A stretch of 60,736 nucleotides of DNA, taken from Treponema sp. Lineage in GTDB: Bacteria > Spirochaetota > Spirochaetia > Treponematales > Treponemataceae. The notes under the pieces are model-generated. The model was not told where the DNA came from and did no database searches. It saw only the letters and a list, made by a program, of their open reading frames with translations. Each line of letters starts with the position of its first letter. Positions within the stretch are counted from its first letter, which is position 1. The stretch spans positions 1 through 60,736 of the forward strand of contig JAFZXA010000142.1 in NCBI GenBank assembly GCA_017617115.1, read 5' to 3'. This document shows positions 1 through 10,300 of this stretch, in pieces. A program made the translations under genes and the position numbers.

Positions 1-65
1 ACCATGCAGGTTAAAACTGCATCCATTTCTTTTCTACGAATTGTTGAACTGTATGTTTGTATCAT
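1..65 (-). CDS. Start of a probable DegT/DnrJ/EryC1-type aminotransferase (partial)
   Basis: Only the first 21 codons are inside the window. The ATG at 65-63 overlaps the cheW stop codon (TAATG), so the two genes are translationally coupled. The peptide starts MIQTYSSTIRRKEMDAVLTC and stays open to the window edge. A short Ile-x-Tyr-Ser start followed by an Arg-Lys-Glu-Met-Asp-Ala-Val-Leu helix resembles the N-terminus of PLP-dependent sugar aminotransferases of the DegT family, and from memory such a gene follows a cheW in other treponemes. The family call rests on a very short stretch and is tentative. That a reading frame starts here is better supported than its identity. Confidence 0.45.
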   Translation of the reverse strand, partial: MIQTYSSTIRRKEMDAVLTCM

Positions 66-538
66 TAACCTAAATCGATTATTTTCTGTAATTCTTTTGC
101 ATCGAATAACTTCCGAATATTGAGCATAATAAGATATCCGTTTTCTTCGCGGATAACGCCTTCAATATATTCAGAACCAATACCTGTGAGCATCTGTGGA
201 GGCTCTTTTACATCTTCTGCCTTTACTACAACTACTCTTGCTACCTTATCGATAATAATTCCGATTTTATTATTGTCGATATTTAGGATTATAAATCCGC
301 CTTCAAAATCAGTTTCTTCTTTTTCAAGAGCCTGAATTCTAAAGCGTTTGTGTAAATCAATTATAGGGATAATCTCACCACGTAAATTGATGATTCCTTC
401 TACGTAATAAGGAGAATTCGGGATAACACGCACATTCTGTAAACGAACAATTTCCTTTACATCCATGATGTTTACGCCATATAACTCGTTGCCAAGCTGG
501 AAGGTTACCAATTGGAACTGTGTTTCTTCTGAAGCCAT
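65..538 (-). CDS. cheW: CheW chemotaxis coupling protein
   Basis: A 157-residue CheW that links methyl-accepting chemoreceptors to the CheA kinase in cytoplasmic signalling arrays. The whole protein is one CheW domain of normal length: a FQLGNELYGVNI strand near the N-terminus, the VKEIVR segment, the conserved VEGIINLRGEIIPIIDL core around residues 47-62, and an Ile/Val-rich second half. The start at 538 is preceded by a strong GGGGGAAA ribosome-binding site. A plausible sigma-70 promoter lies 30-60 bases upstream, so the gene probably begins its own transcript. It overlaps the next gene by one base. No cheA or cheY is in the window, so this is an isolated cheW outside a full chemotaxis operon. 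Confidence 0.95.
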   Translation of the reverse strand: MASEETQFQLVTFQLGNELYGVNIMDVKEIVRLQNVRVIPNSPYYVEGIINLRGEIIPIIDLHKRFRIQALEKEETDFEGGFIILNIDNNKIGIIIDKVARVVVVKAEDVKEPPQMLTGIGSEYIEGVIREENGYLIMLNIRKLFDAKELQKIIDLG

Positions 539-568
539 ATTTCCCCCAAAATATAAATACTATATTAT

Positions 569-597
569 ATAATAAACCGAAAAAGTGAAATTTGCAA
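569..597 (-). promoter_or_regulatory. Probable sigma-70 promoter of cheW
   Basis: TTGCAA (597-592), a 17-base spacer and TATTAT (574-569) read toward cheW, about 30 bases before its start codon. The -35 part sits in an ATTGCAAATTTC motif that recurs, slightly varied, before the EAL operon and prfB. The spacing is optimal. Assigned by eye only. Confidence 0.55.
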
Positions 598-616
598 TAT
601 TAAATGCAATCAGGTA

Positions 617-746
617 GAAAACAAATCTGCTCCCGCTCGGTACGTCTTCAAACTACGGCGAAGCTTGCTAGGAAAGATTTAACTCGCTTCGCTCGGCAAG
701 CTTCGAAGTAGTTTTCAGCCGTCCCGAGCTCCGCAGCTTTGTTTTC
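617..746. repeat. Large imperfect inverted repeat (cruciform or MITE-like element)
   Basis: Fills most of the 272-base gap between comF and the cheW promoter. The left arm (617-668) and right arm (696-746) are about 50 bases each and pair with roughly 75-80 percent identity: the blocks GAAAACAAA, GCTCGG, AAACTAC and CGAAGCTTGC match exactly. The 27-base loop contains CGCTTCGCTCG, an 11-mer also present in the palindromic repeat at the lptD start. The RNA would form a long hairpin that could end the comF transcript, although the T-run after it is short. There is no open frame or transposase. Confidence 0.7.
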
Positions 747-810
747 AAATGCCTGCTATTTATTATTTACTATCCCCTTTCCCCTTTTATTAAGTATTTA
801 TATTCTGTTA

Positions 811-1584
811 TCAATCCACCGTGAAGAGGGTTACTCCTGTTATTTTTTCTATGCCGGCCTCCTTTAGGACTATGGAACAGCTTTCCAGGGTGGAGCCGGT
901 GGTGCAGACGTCGTCTAGCAAGATGACACTCTTTGGAAGCGATCCATGGAACGGTTTCAGAGCTTTTTTTAATCTGGAAGGGGGAACAACATTGTATGCT
1001 TTGCCAATCTGCTTAAGGCGCCCTTCTCTGCCTAGTTTTTTCTGCTGCATTGTTGTTGAACGCTCCAGAATGCGTAAAATCTTATAACCGTAAATGTATT
1101 CGAGCAGATTGCATAATTCGTCAATCTGATCCCAACCTTTTTGCTCAAGCTTGCCTTTTCGCGGAGGAACAGGAATAATCACCCGACAATCAAGCTTTTG
1201 CAACACACCATTAAGTATCTTTGCAAAGAATAAAGACAATGACCTTATTTCCTGCGATTTCCACATAAACATAAGCTGTTTGTTCCAGATTCTATACGGA
1301 AACAATGGCAGCATTTTGTCTACATGACCAACAACAGTCTTTTGCCGGCAGTCAAAGCAGGTTTCTTTTGTAGAAAGCAGTTCTTTTCCACAAATGTGGC
1401 AGCGTCCTTCAAACAAATCTCTGTCCTTAACAGAAAGATAGTTTTTCCGGCAGCTGCGGCAAAGGGGGTACAAAAATGATTTCCCCCCGCATACCACACA
1501 CTCCTCCCCACCCGAAATAACTGCAAACCACACCCTGAGCAGAGCCTTAATTCCAAGCTTAAAAAGATACCATAGTTTTTTCAT
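811..1584 (-). CDS. comF: ComF family phosphoribosyltransferase-like protein
   Basis: A 257-residue ComF-type protein; relatives act in DNA uptake or processing of incoming single-stranded DNA. Two zinc-ribbon-like cysteine groups fill the N-terminal third: Cys29, 32, 42, 45 and Cys62, 65, 76, 79. The C-terminal half is a type I phosphoribosyltransferase fold with the PRPP loop VILLDDVCTTGST near residues 220-232. It lies 80 bases downstream of mutS, and the gap holds low-complexity A/T tracts and a perfect palindrome just before the start. No good ribosome-binding site precedes the ATG at 1584. Transcription probably comes from mutS. Family assignment is secure; a role in natural competence here is inference. 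Confidence 0.9.
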   Translation of the reverse strand: MKKLWYLFKLGIKALLRVWFAVISGGEECVVCGGKSFLYPLCRSCRKNYLSVKDRDLFEGRCHICGKELLSTKETCFDCRQKTVVGHVDKMLPLFPYRIWNKQLMFMWKSQEIRSLSLFFAKILNGVLQKLDCRVIIPVPPRKGKLEQKGWDQIDELCNLLEYIYGYKILRILERSTTMQQKKLGREGRLKQIGKAYNVVPPSRLKKALKPFHGSLPKSVILLDDVCTTGSTLESCSIVLKEAGIEKITGVTLFTVD

Positions 1585-1592
1585 ATACTATA

Positions 1593-1612
1593 GTTAACAA
1601 AATTTTTTGTTA
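1593..1612. promoter_or_regulatory. Palindrome TTAACAAA-N4-TTTGTTAA before comF
   Basis: A perfect 9-bp inverted repeat (TTAACAAAA, 2-base gap, TTTTGTTAA) ending 9 bases upstream of the comF start codon. Its core, AACAAA-N4-TTTGTT, is the same as the palindrome over the uvrA -35 box at 33312-33327. It may be an operator for a shared regulator. With no G+C-rich stem or T-run it is not a convincing terminator. Confidence 0.4.
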
Positions 1613-1664
1613 AAAGAGGAAGTTTTTTTGGGGAATTTTGGAAAAAAAATGATTTTTTTTTCTT

Positions 1665-4277
1665 TTATTGTGGTAAAAGATTATTTTTCCATTTTGAAAG
1701 CATTTTTAGCGCTTCCATTGGAGTCATATTGTCTGTGTCACACGAAAGTATTTCTGAAATAATAATTTCTTCATCGCTGAAAAGGCCAGGAGCTCCTGCA
1801 TTTGCTGCAGGCTGAACAGTCACATCCGGAATATCACTTTCCATAACAGGCTTATCGGCCGCAACAGCCTGGATATGCTGAAGAATAACATTTGCCCTGT
1901 CAATTACACTTTGCGGAAGTCCTGCAAGCTTTGCAACATGAATACCGTAAGAGTTTTCGGTAATGCCTGGTATAACTTTACGCATAAAAACAACGCTGCC
2001 GTTTTCTTCATTTATCTGAAGACAAAGCTTTTCAAGAGCCGGGTGTTCCATTCGTGTAAGTTCATGATAATGAGTTGCAAACATTGTCTTGCATTTTACA
2101 GTATCCAAAAGATATTCAGAAACAGCACGAGCTATGGCAAGTCCATCTTCGGTAGAAGTTCCGCGCCCTACTTCGTCCATAATAACAAGGGAACGGCTTG
2201 TTGCAGCACGCAGAATATTTGCAGTTTCCATCATTTCTACAAGGAAGGTAGACTCACCTTTTGCAAGATTATCGCTGGCCCCTACACGGCAGAAAATGCG
2301 GTCTACAATACCAATTCTTGCCTTTACAGCAGGAATATACGAGCCTGTCTGTGCAAGCAAAGCAATTAAAGCATTCTGCCTTAAATAAGTACTCTTACCA
2401 GCCATATTAGGACCGGTAATTAAATCAAAAGAAGGAATTCCATCATTTTGTTCTGCACTTATTTTGGCGTCATTCGGAACAAATTCGCCGCTTGGAAGAT
2501 GTGCTTCTACAACCGGATGGCGGCCTTCGGTAATTTCAAAAACTGTTGAATTATCAATTTGAGGACGAACCCAGCGGTTACGAACAGCTGCAAAAGCAAG
2601 AGAAGCAGTAACATCGGTAACGGCAATTTCATCGGCAATCTGTAAAAGATATTGAATATGCTGCTTTACCTGCTCGCGCACCTCTAAAAACAAATCGCGT
2701 TCAAGCTCAAGGATTTTTGTAGAAGATTCATTAAGCTGCATTTCGAGAGACTGAAGTTTTTCGGTAGTGTATCGGTCGCCGTTTACAAGAGCACGACGCA
2801 TTATAAAATGTGCAGGCACACTTGAAAGCTTGCCTTTTGAAACTTCAATAAAATATCCGCTGGCATTTGTATATTTAATTTTAAGATTACTTATTCCTGT
2901 TTTATCACGCTCTTCTTCTTCGTAGGCGGCCAAAACCTTATTAAAGTTGTCGTGAATCTGCCGCCAGTGATCAAGTTCTTCTGACCAGCCCGGTCTTATT
3001 ATTCCGCCTTCGGTAATTGCAGTTGCAGGATCATCCAAAAGTGCATTCTTTATAATTTCAATTATTTTTAATGAGGTTTCTGATTCTATAAACGAAAAAT
3101 CATAACCTGTTAAATATTCTTTTATATTTGCCCACGATTCAAGGCTTAAACGAAGCGCCTGTAAATCTTTAGGGTGTGCCCTGTCCATTGCTACGCGGCC
3201 TGCAAGACGTTCAACATCAAGAATAACAGATAAATCTGTTTGAAGACGCGAAAGCATATCTTTGTCTTCATATAAAGAAGTTATTCTGTCCTGGCGCGTA
3301 TAAATTGCATTGCAGTCTGTTAACGGGAACAAAAGCCAGCTGCGCAAAAGACGGCTTCCCATTGCTGTTTTAGTAAAGTTTACGCATTCAATAAGTGAAT
3401 AGGAAGATGTTCCATCGCGCATGTTTTCTGTAATTTCAAGGTTCCGGCGCGAAGAATCGTCCATAATCAAAAAGTCGCAGTCTGAATATTTTATAATTTC
3501 TGTAATATGAGGAATTTTTGCATTTGTAGTTTTTTCAAGATAATCAAGCAAAAAACCTGCAGGGGCAATTTCGGCATCGGTTTCTTCAAGTCCAAATGAT
3601 TTTAGCGAAATTGTATTGAACTGCTGCAGTAAACGCTTGTATGAAAATTCAATATTAAAATCCCAGTCGGGATAGTATGAAACTGCAATTTCTGTTCTGC
3701 CCGCAAGAACCTGCTGAATATCATCATTATTCTTGAGTGAAAGCGGAAGTAAAAGCTCTCTTGGAGAAGCACGGTTTAATTCCTTTGCAAAGTTTTCGCC
3801 CATGCGGTTTGCAGGCCATGAAGTTGCCTTAAATGAAGCAGTTGTTACATCAATAAATGCAAAGCCTGCCCGTGCCTTTACAACCGACAATGCAGCAAGA
3901 TAGTTTGCTCTGTTTCCTTCAAGATATTCTGCTTCTACGGCTGTTCCAGGAGTAATTATTTCGACAACCTTGCGTTCTGTAATTCCTTTTCCGCCGCGAG
4001 GTATTTCGCCAACCTGTTCACAGATTACAATTTTTTTACCAAGACGCAAAAGCCTGGCTATATAGATTTTTGCTGCATGGTACGGAATACCACACATTTT
4101 CTGATTTGCTCTGTGTGTTAATGTCAGATTTAAAAGACGTGAAACTTCTACTGCGTCCTTATCGAACATCTCGTAGAAGTCTCCTAACCTGAAAAAAACA
4201 ACTTCATCCTGGTACTGCTTTTTTACTTCGCAGTACTGGATCATCATTGGTGTAAGGTTTTCACTGTCTTCCATCAA
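1665..4277 (-). CDS. mutS: DNA mismatch repair ATPase MutS
   Basis: An 870-residue MutS, full length for the MutS1 group. It binds mismatches and small loops in DNA and recruits MutL. The mismatch-reading F-x-E motif is at Phe34-Tyr-Glu36 (GDFYEMF). The lever and clamp domains follow, and the ATPase has Walker A GPNMAGKST (about 622-630) and Walker B DEVGRGTST (about 701). The C-terminal tail (about 820-870) fits the family's helix-turn-helix/tetramerization region. The start at 4277 lies 24 bases after the skp stop, so it is the penultimate gene of the long envelope operon. I see no promoter of its own. Nothing is truncated or missing. Confidence 0.98.
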   Translation of the reverse strand: MMEDSENLTPMMIQYCEVKKQYQDEVVFFRLGDFYEMFDKDAVEVSRLLNLTLTHRANQKMCGIPYHAAKIYIARLLRLGKKIVICEQVGEIPRGGKGITERKVVEIITPGTAVEAEYLEGNRANYLAALSVVKARAGFAFIDVTTASFKATSWPANRMGENFAKELNRASPRELLLPLSLKNNDDIQQVLAGRTEIAVSYYPDWDFNIEFSYKRLLQQFNTISLKSFGLEETDAEIAPAGFLLDYLEKTTNAKIPHITEIIKYSDCDFLIMDDSSRRNLEITENMRDGTSSYSLIECVNFTKTAMGSRLLRSWLLFPLTDCNAIYTRQDRITSLYEDKDMLSRLQTDLSVILDVERLAGRVAMDRAHPKDLQALRLSLESWANIKEYLTGYDFSFIESETSLKIIEIIKNALLDDPATAITEGGIIRPGWSEELDHWRQIHDNFNKVLAAYEEEERDKTGISNLKIKYTNASGYFIEVSKGKLSSVPAHFIMRRALVNGDRYTTEKLQSLEMQLNESSTKILELERDLFLEVREQVKQHIQYLLQIADEIAVTDVTASLAFAAVRNRWVRPQIDNSTVFEITEGRHPVVEAHLPSGEFVPNDAKISAEQNDGIPSFDLITGPNMAGKSTYLRQNALIALLAQTGSYIPAVKARIGIVDRIFCRVGASDNLAKGESTFLVEMMETANILRAATSRSLVIMDEVGRGTSTEDGLAIARAVSEYLLDTVKCKTMFATHYHELTRMEHPALEKLCLQINEENGSVVFMRKVIPGITENSYGIHVAKLAGLPQSVIDRANVILQHIQAVAADKPVMESDIPDVTVQPAANAGAPGLFSDEEIIISEILSCDTDNMTPMEALKMLSKWKNNLLPQ

Positions 4278-4301
4278 AACAAAACCACTTTATTTATATG
4301 A

Positions 4302-4829
4302 CTACAATCCCAGCTTTTGAATAACCTGATCTGTAATATCTACGGAATTACTGTACCACAAAATTGAATTTGAAGCCTGAAGACTTAAAATCATACTGTA
4401 GCCGCCGCTTTCGGCAATCTGACCAAGTGTATTGTAAAGCTTTTTATAAAACTCATCTGAAGATTCAAGTGATTTGAGCATAGATTCAAGCTCAACGTTT
4501 TTAGCATTTGTATATTCTGTAAGATAATCAGTTTTTTTAGTAATTTCTGCTTCGACCTTAAGAGCCTGACTTTCATTACCATTTTTTTCATATTCAAGTT
4601 TTTTCTGCTGAAGAGTCTTAAGCTCCTGAGTACGCTTGTCTATTTCTTCCTGATATTCAGCTTTTTTCTTTTCATAATTTCTTACGGGTGCTGAATTACG
4701 GAAATAAGCGCTGTAAACCTTTGAAGTATCTACAACACCAAACTTTGTAATCTGCTGGGCAAACATACCTGCTGCGGCAAATATAAACACAAGACAAAAA
4801 GCAAAAATATTCTTATTAATCTTTTTCAT
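4302..4829 (-). CDS. skp: Skp/OmpH-like periplasmic chaperone
   Basis: A 175-residue secreted protein with a signal peptide (MKKINKNIFAFCLVF... ending near AQQ), then the typical Skp start FGVVDTSKVYSAYF. A long charged coiled coil (about residues 50-115, rich in Lys and Glu) forms the two-helix arm, and the chain returns to a C-terminal core strand ending VIQKLGL. Skp holds unfolded outer-membrane proteins in the periplasm and passes them to BamA, which is the gene just upstream (38-base gap). Length and layout match the family. Confidence 0.9.
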   Translation of the reverse strand: MKKINKNIFAFCLVFIFAAAGMFAQQITKFGVVDTSKVYSAYFRNSAPVRNYEKKKAEYQEEIDKRTQELKTLQQKKLEYEKNGNESQALKVEAEITKKTDYLTEYTNAKNVELESMLKSLESSDEFYKKLYNTLGQIAESGGYSMILSLQASNSILWYSNSVDITDQVIQKLGL

Positions 4830-4867
4830 TTTTTTCCTCTTTTTCTATTATACTCTAATCTATTATT

Positions 4868-7282
4868 TTATCTGTTTACCATATTGAATGACAAAATGAA
4901 CATATATGGGTTGTATTCATCTTTTCCACCCCATTTTACCTTTCCGTCAATAATCTGATATCTCCAGGTAAATAAGAGATGAAGCGGGAACTGCTGCATA
5001 AGGAAGCGGATTCCAGGACCCATACTAAAGTAGAAATCATTAAGAGAAAGGTTGTTAAAGAGCTGGCTGACTTCTGGTTTTACAGCAACAGCATCATTAA
5101 AGAAGTCTACTCCAACTACACCAGGTATAACCGGAACACGGAATTCAATCTGAGTATTCCATAAGATTTTTCCTTTAGTATCTGAAGAACGGTACATTTC
5201 GGCCCAGCCTCTTCCGGTAAACATTCCGTCAATATAAGGCTTGTTTGAATCGCTTATAACAGAATTATTGATAGGGAACAGCATAGTAAGGCCGGTATAC
5301 AAGGCAAGAATACCTTTAAATGATGCCTTTTCATTTATAGGAATATCGAACAAAGTAAAATAGCGTTCGAGCTTTGTTTCGGAGCTTAAGAAGAATTCCT
5401 TTTCTACCTTTGGAATAAGACCATTAAATGTAAACTTTTGACTTGCAAACCATCCGGTTGAAGGGTCGTAATTTATATCACGGTCATCCATAGAGAAGCT
5501 GCCCCACAGTGTATTAATTAAACCAAAACGATTTGCAAACATAGCAATTCCAGAGTCTACAGGAATAAAATTATGTTCATCGAACGCATACCTTGAAATT
5601 GTATTATTCAGACCGCCTGCAAGAGAAAGAATGGCAAAGCGTGGAGTCCATCTTCGGCCAAGGCTGGAACCCAAGGTTGTAGAAAAGCCTTCGTAACTTA
5701 CAAAATAACTGTACTGGTCAAAGGTTCCGTTTGGCTGATACATAATTATTGGAGTTAAACCATTTGTATGAGAGAACGAAAGAGATTCACTGAATGATAT
5801 AGGAAGGTCACCTATCCAGCTTTGTGCATACGAAAAATCAAGTGTCTGCGATTTCTTAGCTGCATTAATTGATGTTGAAATTGATTTTCCTTCTCCAAAG
5901 AGATTTGAATTTGAAAGAGTAAGATAAAGCGATACAGGAATATCATTAGGATCTGTAATTCCAGAAAAAGCCATGCCAAGATTCATGGCTATTGTTGAAG
6001 TTTCTTCTACAGAAAAAACAAGGTCAACAAGATTTTCTTCTGAACCCTGCTGAACATCTGGCAGAACATTTGAAAAATACTGGAGGTTATAAAGATTTCT
6101 TAAACCAGAAATAACTTTATCGCGCGAAAAAACATCACCGGATTCAATAGGTATTTCACGGGTAATAACATAGTCCTTTGTTTTATTGTTACCCTTTACA
6201 AGTATATTTTCAACGTGGCTTCGTGCCCTTTCATCAATTACAAGAGTATATGTAATTTCTTTACGATCAGAATCTTTAGCTGGAACAGGATAAAAGCCGT
6301 TAGACATATAACCAGATTCATAATAGATGTTTGTAATTGCCGAAAGTCCTTCTTCAAATTTTATTGAATTGAAAACTGCACCTTCCTTAAGCTTCATCTG
6401 CGCCAAAAGACGTTCAGTAGTAAAAATCTGATTTCCGGTAATTGAAAGACCACCATAGGTATATTGAGGACCTTCCTGAATAACAAAAGTAATTGAAAGA
6501 TCTATTCTCTGTTTTTCTTCATTTTCTTTTGAATCAATTTTAACATCAAGAATATTTGCATCTATATAACCGCGTTCATTGTAATAGTTCAAGATAGTCT
6601 TTTTATCCTGTTCGAGTGCAGAACTTTTGAAGGCACCATCTTTTAAGAAACCAACCTCTTTAAGCGAGATTTTTGCTTTAAGTACACGTTCAGAAACAAT
6701 AGTGTTTCCTGTCATATGAATATCACTAATGACTGTATTTTTACCTTCTGTAATATTGAACGTTACATGTACACCACCATCAATCATTTCGGTTGTATGT
6801 GTTACAAGAGAATCTGTATATCCCTTTTCAATATAACGGTCACGAATAAGACGTTCATCTACAAAAACACGATTTTCATTATATATTTCATTTGTTTTTG
6901 TTTTTATTAATTCCCTAAGTTCACCATTTCTGATTTTCTGGTTTCCTATAAAATCAATTTTTTCTACAGCAGGATATTCCTTTACCTTAAAAACAAGAAG
7001 TATTTTTTCGGGATCTTTATCATGAGTTGCATAAGGTTCAATATCTTCAAAAAAATCAAGCTCGTTCAGCTTATCAATCATTTCACCATAGAGTTCTTCT
7101 GTAAAAGGTTTTCCAATAAAAGAGCTTGTTACACCGGTAATTTCTGCTTTTTTAATTAATTTAAGGCCTTCAATTTCAATTTTAGAAATCTGATGTCCCC
7201 AGAACCAGTCAGTATCTTCTTGTGCAAAGGCTCCAAAAACACAAAAAACTATAAATAATATGCTCAAAATTTTTCTGCGCAT
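4868..7282 (-). CDS. bamA: Outer-membrane protein assembly factor BamA
   Basis: An 804-residue Omp85 protein that inserts beta-barrel proteins into the outer membrane. A signal peptide ends at about FGAFAQ. POTRA repeats span about residues 30-410, visible as repeated units such as ISKIEIEGLKLIKKAEITG, VEKIDFIGNQKIRNGELREL and YGGLSITGNQIFTTERLL. The C-terminal half (about 420-804) has alternating aromatic/polar strands of a beta-barrel, contains RGW, and ends in an aromatic strand (MFILSFNMVNR). It follows tamB and precedes skp, so three proteins of one assembly route are co-transcribed. It is the homologue of the single treponemal Omp85 protein. Confidence 0.97.
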   Translation of the reverse strand: MRRKILSILFIVFCVFGAFAQEDTDWFWGHQISKIEIEGLKLIKKAEITGVTSSFIGKPFTEELYGEMIDKLNELDFFEDIEPYATHDKDPEKILLVFKVKEYPAVEKIDFIGNQKIRNGELRELIKTKTNEIYNENRVFVDERLIRDRYIEKGYTDSLVTHTTEMIDGGVHVTFNITEGKNTVISDIHMTGNTIVSERVLKAKISLKEVGFLKDGAFKSSALEQDKKTILNYYNERGYIDANILDVKIDSKENEEKQRIDLSITFVIQEGPQYTYGGLSITGNQIFTTERLLAQMKLKEGAVFNSIKFEEGLSAITNIYYESGYMSNGFYPVPAKDSDRKEITYTLVIDERARSHVENILVKGNNKTKDYVITREIPIESGDVFSRDKVISGLRNLYNLQYFSNVLPDVQQGSEENLVDLVFSVEETSTIAMNLGMAFSGITDPNDIPVSLYLTLSNSNLFGEGKSISTSINAAKKSQTLDFSYAQSWIGDLPISFSESLSFSHTNGLTPIIMYQPNGTFDQYSYFVSYEGFSTTLGSSLGRRWTPRFAILSLAGGLNNTISRYAFDEHNFIPVDSGIAMFANRFGLINTLWGSFSMDDRDINYDPSTGWFASQKFTFNGLIPKVEKEFFLSSETKLERYFTLFDIPINEKASFKGILALYTGLTMLFPINNSVISDSNKPYIDGMFTGRGWAEMYRSSDTKGKILWNTQIEFRVPVIPGVVGVDFFNDAVAVKPEVSQLFNNLSLNDFYFSMGPGIRFLMQQFPLHLLFTWRYQIIDGKVKWGGKDEYNPYMFILSFNMVNR

Positions 7283-7324
7283 TAGTAATAACTCCTGGAT
7301 AACCCTTTACGCGGGTTTCACATT

Positions 7325-10300
7325 TTAAAAATTAAATTTCCACGAAAACGAAAGTGATGTTGCTGGAACATAAGATTTGAATTTCAGACCCGGTGTAAGA
7401 TCCCACGTCATATCCCATCTTATATTCATCACCGGCAGTTCAAGTTCCAGACCGAATTCCGGTTGGAAAAGAAGACTACCTGTAGACAGATACTCAGTAT
7501 CTACATAATCAGAAGCAGACATGTTGAGCATTGCATCTACATATAAAGCGTTTCCTATGTACTTACCTATATAAACAGTTGAGTTATCAAAGAAGTTACC
7601 AACAGAAATGTTTTTTGTTTCTTTTCTTTGTGTACTCAAGTTAATTGTATTCTGTAAAATATTGGTACGTACTGAAAATATATCAAAATTCAGCAAATCT
7701 CGCAACTTGTTTTCTAAATCTCTTACAACAGTTGACTGTAAATAATACTCACCTGCCGAAATAAACAAATCGCCAACCGAATCGGAGTCGGCAAGAACAA
7801 TCTGCCCTAAAAGAAGTCGAATTTCGTTTTCTGATTTTGGAGGATTAGAAGTAAACCGTGGATTAAAATCGAGCAGATATTGATTTTCGGCAGAAAGGAT
7901 GATTCTTACAGTCTGACCGTTTGAATCACGTTCACGGGTTTCGGCCTTTATTGTAACTAAAGGATTTGTAATATCCTGAGGATTAAACTTTATGTTTCCT
8001 TCCCTGATATAGAAATTTCGGTTCAGGTATGCAACATCTCCCGATTTAAGCTGCAAAGAACCATCAAGCTGATATATATTTGACTGAGTATCGACCTTAC
8101 AGGTTATAGTTGAATTAGGTACAAATACACATCGTAAAAGCGGATTAAAGTTTAATGAAGAATGAGTACCTACCCTTAGTACAAGGTCAGTAGTTACGCT
8201 CATATCAAAAGCATTATCATTCATCATATTATTTTTATTTGAAATATCAGAAATATCAGAAACAACATTAAGGTTTTCGGCAAATACAGAACCTGTAAAA
8301 TCAAAGTTTTTGTTTTCCCAGGTAATCAAAAGGTCAATTTCGGTATCGCTGTCAAGTTTAATTACAGGACTTTTGAATTTAATTGGAACAGTCTGGTTTT
8401 CAAGAGTTAATAACTTCATATCAAAATGATCAATTGACCATTTGTTCATATAAACATGACTGCTCATCTTAAATTTAGGAGTATTCTTTAGATTATAAAC
8501 CGATTCCGAAACTGCAAATTCATTATTTGCGGCTGTGAGCAGAATTTTATCAGTAGAAAGCTTCTGGTCAAACAAGAACGGCATATAGAAAACCGGATTT
8601 GCAATTGAAAGAGCACCTTTAAAATCTGGAGTACTAAAAGGACCACGCATGGTAACAGAACCTTTTAATATACCCTGCTCTACCTTTAAAATATCATCAA
8701 GAGTTATGTTTTGTAATAACTTGTTAAGATCAATATTTACATTCGAAATCTTTATAAACTGATTAGTTTTTTCAAAGCTTCCTGTTATTTCTGCGGCAAG
8801 AATATCAGACATTTTCCAGGAAGCATATAAACCTTCATCCTTACTGAAACTTCCTAATAAACCCAGATTTTCAGAAGAGAAGAAAGAAAGAAATCCCGAA
8901 CTGTAATTCAGCGAAATATCAAAGGCTACTGGTTGTTTTACAATTGTTCCACTAAGTGAATTGCATTCAAGCTTTGCAGAAAGATATTCAGGTATAACAG
9001 AATTATCAGGAATATATGAATCTTCAATTTTTAAGACAAGCGGCAGATTAAGATTTTTTTCGCCCTGAGTAGAAAAATTGGCTTTAATTGTTCCCATGTA
9101 ATCTTTTAATGAGGCACTTCCAGAAACATCAGAAACCATCCAGTTTTTAGCTTTTAGAGAAAAATCATTTATGGTTATATCTCGTTCCTCAAGCAAAACA
9201 GAACCACCAGCCGAAACTATTTCATCATTTAACAGGAATGTAAGTTTTTCTACAGTTGCAGTTGCATAAGGATGCTCTACTGTTCCCGAAAGATAAAGGC
9301 TTGCAGAAAGTTCGTTGTTATCATGCTTTACAGCCATAAAACGGTTTAAACTGAAATTTGAAATATTAATCATTGCATTAGCATAAAGCGAATTAATGAG
9401 ATTTTCTTTATTCAGTTCAACAAGCTCTGGGTTTGAAACTGTTGCATCAATTACAAGCGATTCGTCCGAAAGTTCATCACGAAGATTCATTTGAATACCG
9501 GCAGAACTAAACAGCTTACCGTCAATATTTATTGTTATATCAGAATTTCCATTCAAAGAAGAATAAAGGTCTGTATATGATATAGAATTAATCTGAGCGC
9601 CATATTTTGTTCCGCTTCCAGAAAGCTCAAGTCTTGGATTAACAGAAGAATCGGGACTGTCTTTTTCTACTTGAAAATGCTCAAGGGTTACTTGAGGTCC
9701 TTGTTCTTTTGTATAATCAAACAGGGTGTCGAGTGAAACAATAAAGGCGGAATTATTGAGCATAAAAGGCAGCCCTTTAAATGATGCAAAACCTTCAAAA
9801 GATTTATTTTTTCCAAAACGAAGTTCGGCATCGGTTCCATAGTCACCTGTAAGAGTAATAACTTCGGGCATAATTGAGCCCGAAAAATGATACGGAATAG
9901 ATGATGAAAGAATATCGATTGTATAAAACTTATCTGAAGAGCCAGGCATTGAATCAAGAGAAGCAGTTGCATCAAGAACAAGAGAATTATAAATCAGGTA
10001 GAAATTATTCAATTGAATAGACTGTTCGTTTCCGTTTAATGCAAGTAATAAAACCTGATTATCCTTTGTGGAGTTTGCAAGAACCAGATAAGGAATATTA
10101 TACGAAACAGATTTTAAGTCTGTAGAAAAATATGCATCGCCGGTAAATACAAAGCCGGACACAGCGCCCATAACCTGTTCAATAGCTGCTGCATCCTTTT
10201 GATTCAACACCTGCTGCATTATTCCTAAAACAGTATCAAGGTAAATTGTATTTAAAGAAACACTTGTCTGTATATATTTAGATTCCGAAAGATAGCTTCC

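Noticed and set aside
1641-1662. A-run/T-run palindrome after mutS as a terminator
   Set aside because: The stem has only one G-C pair at its base, so it would not be a stable hairpin; no terminator is called.
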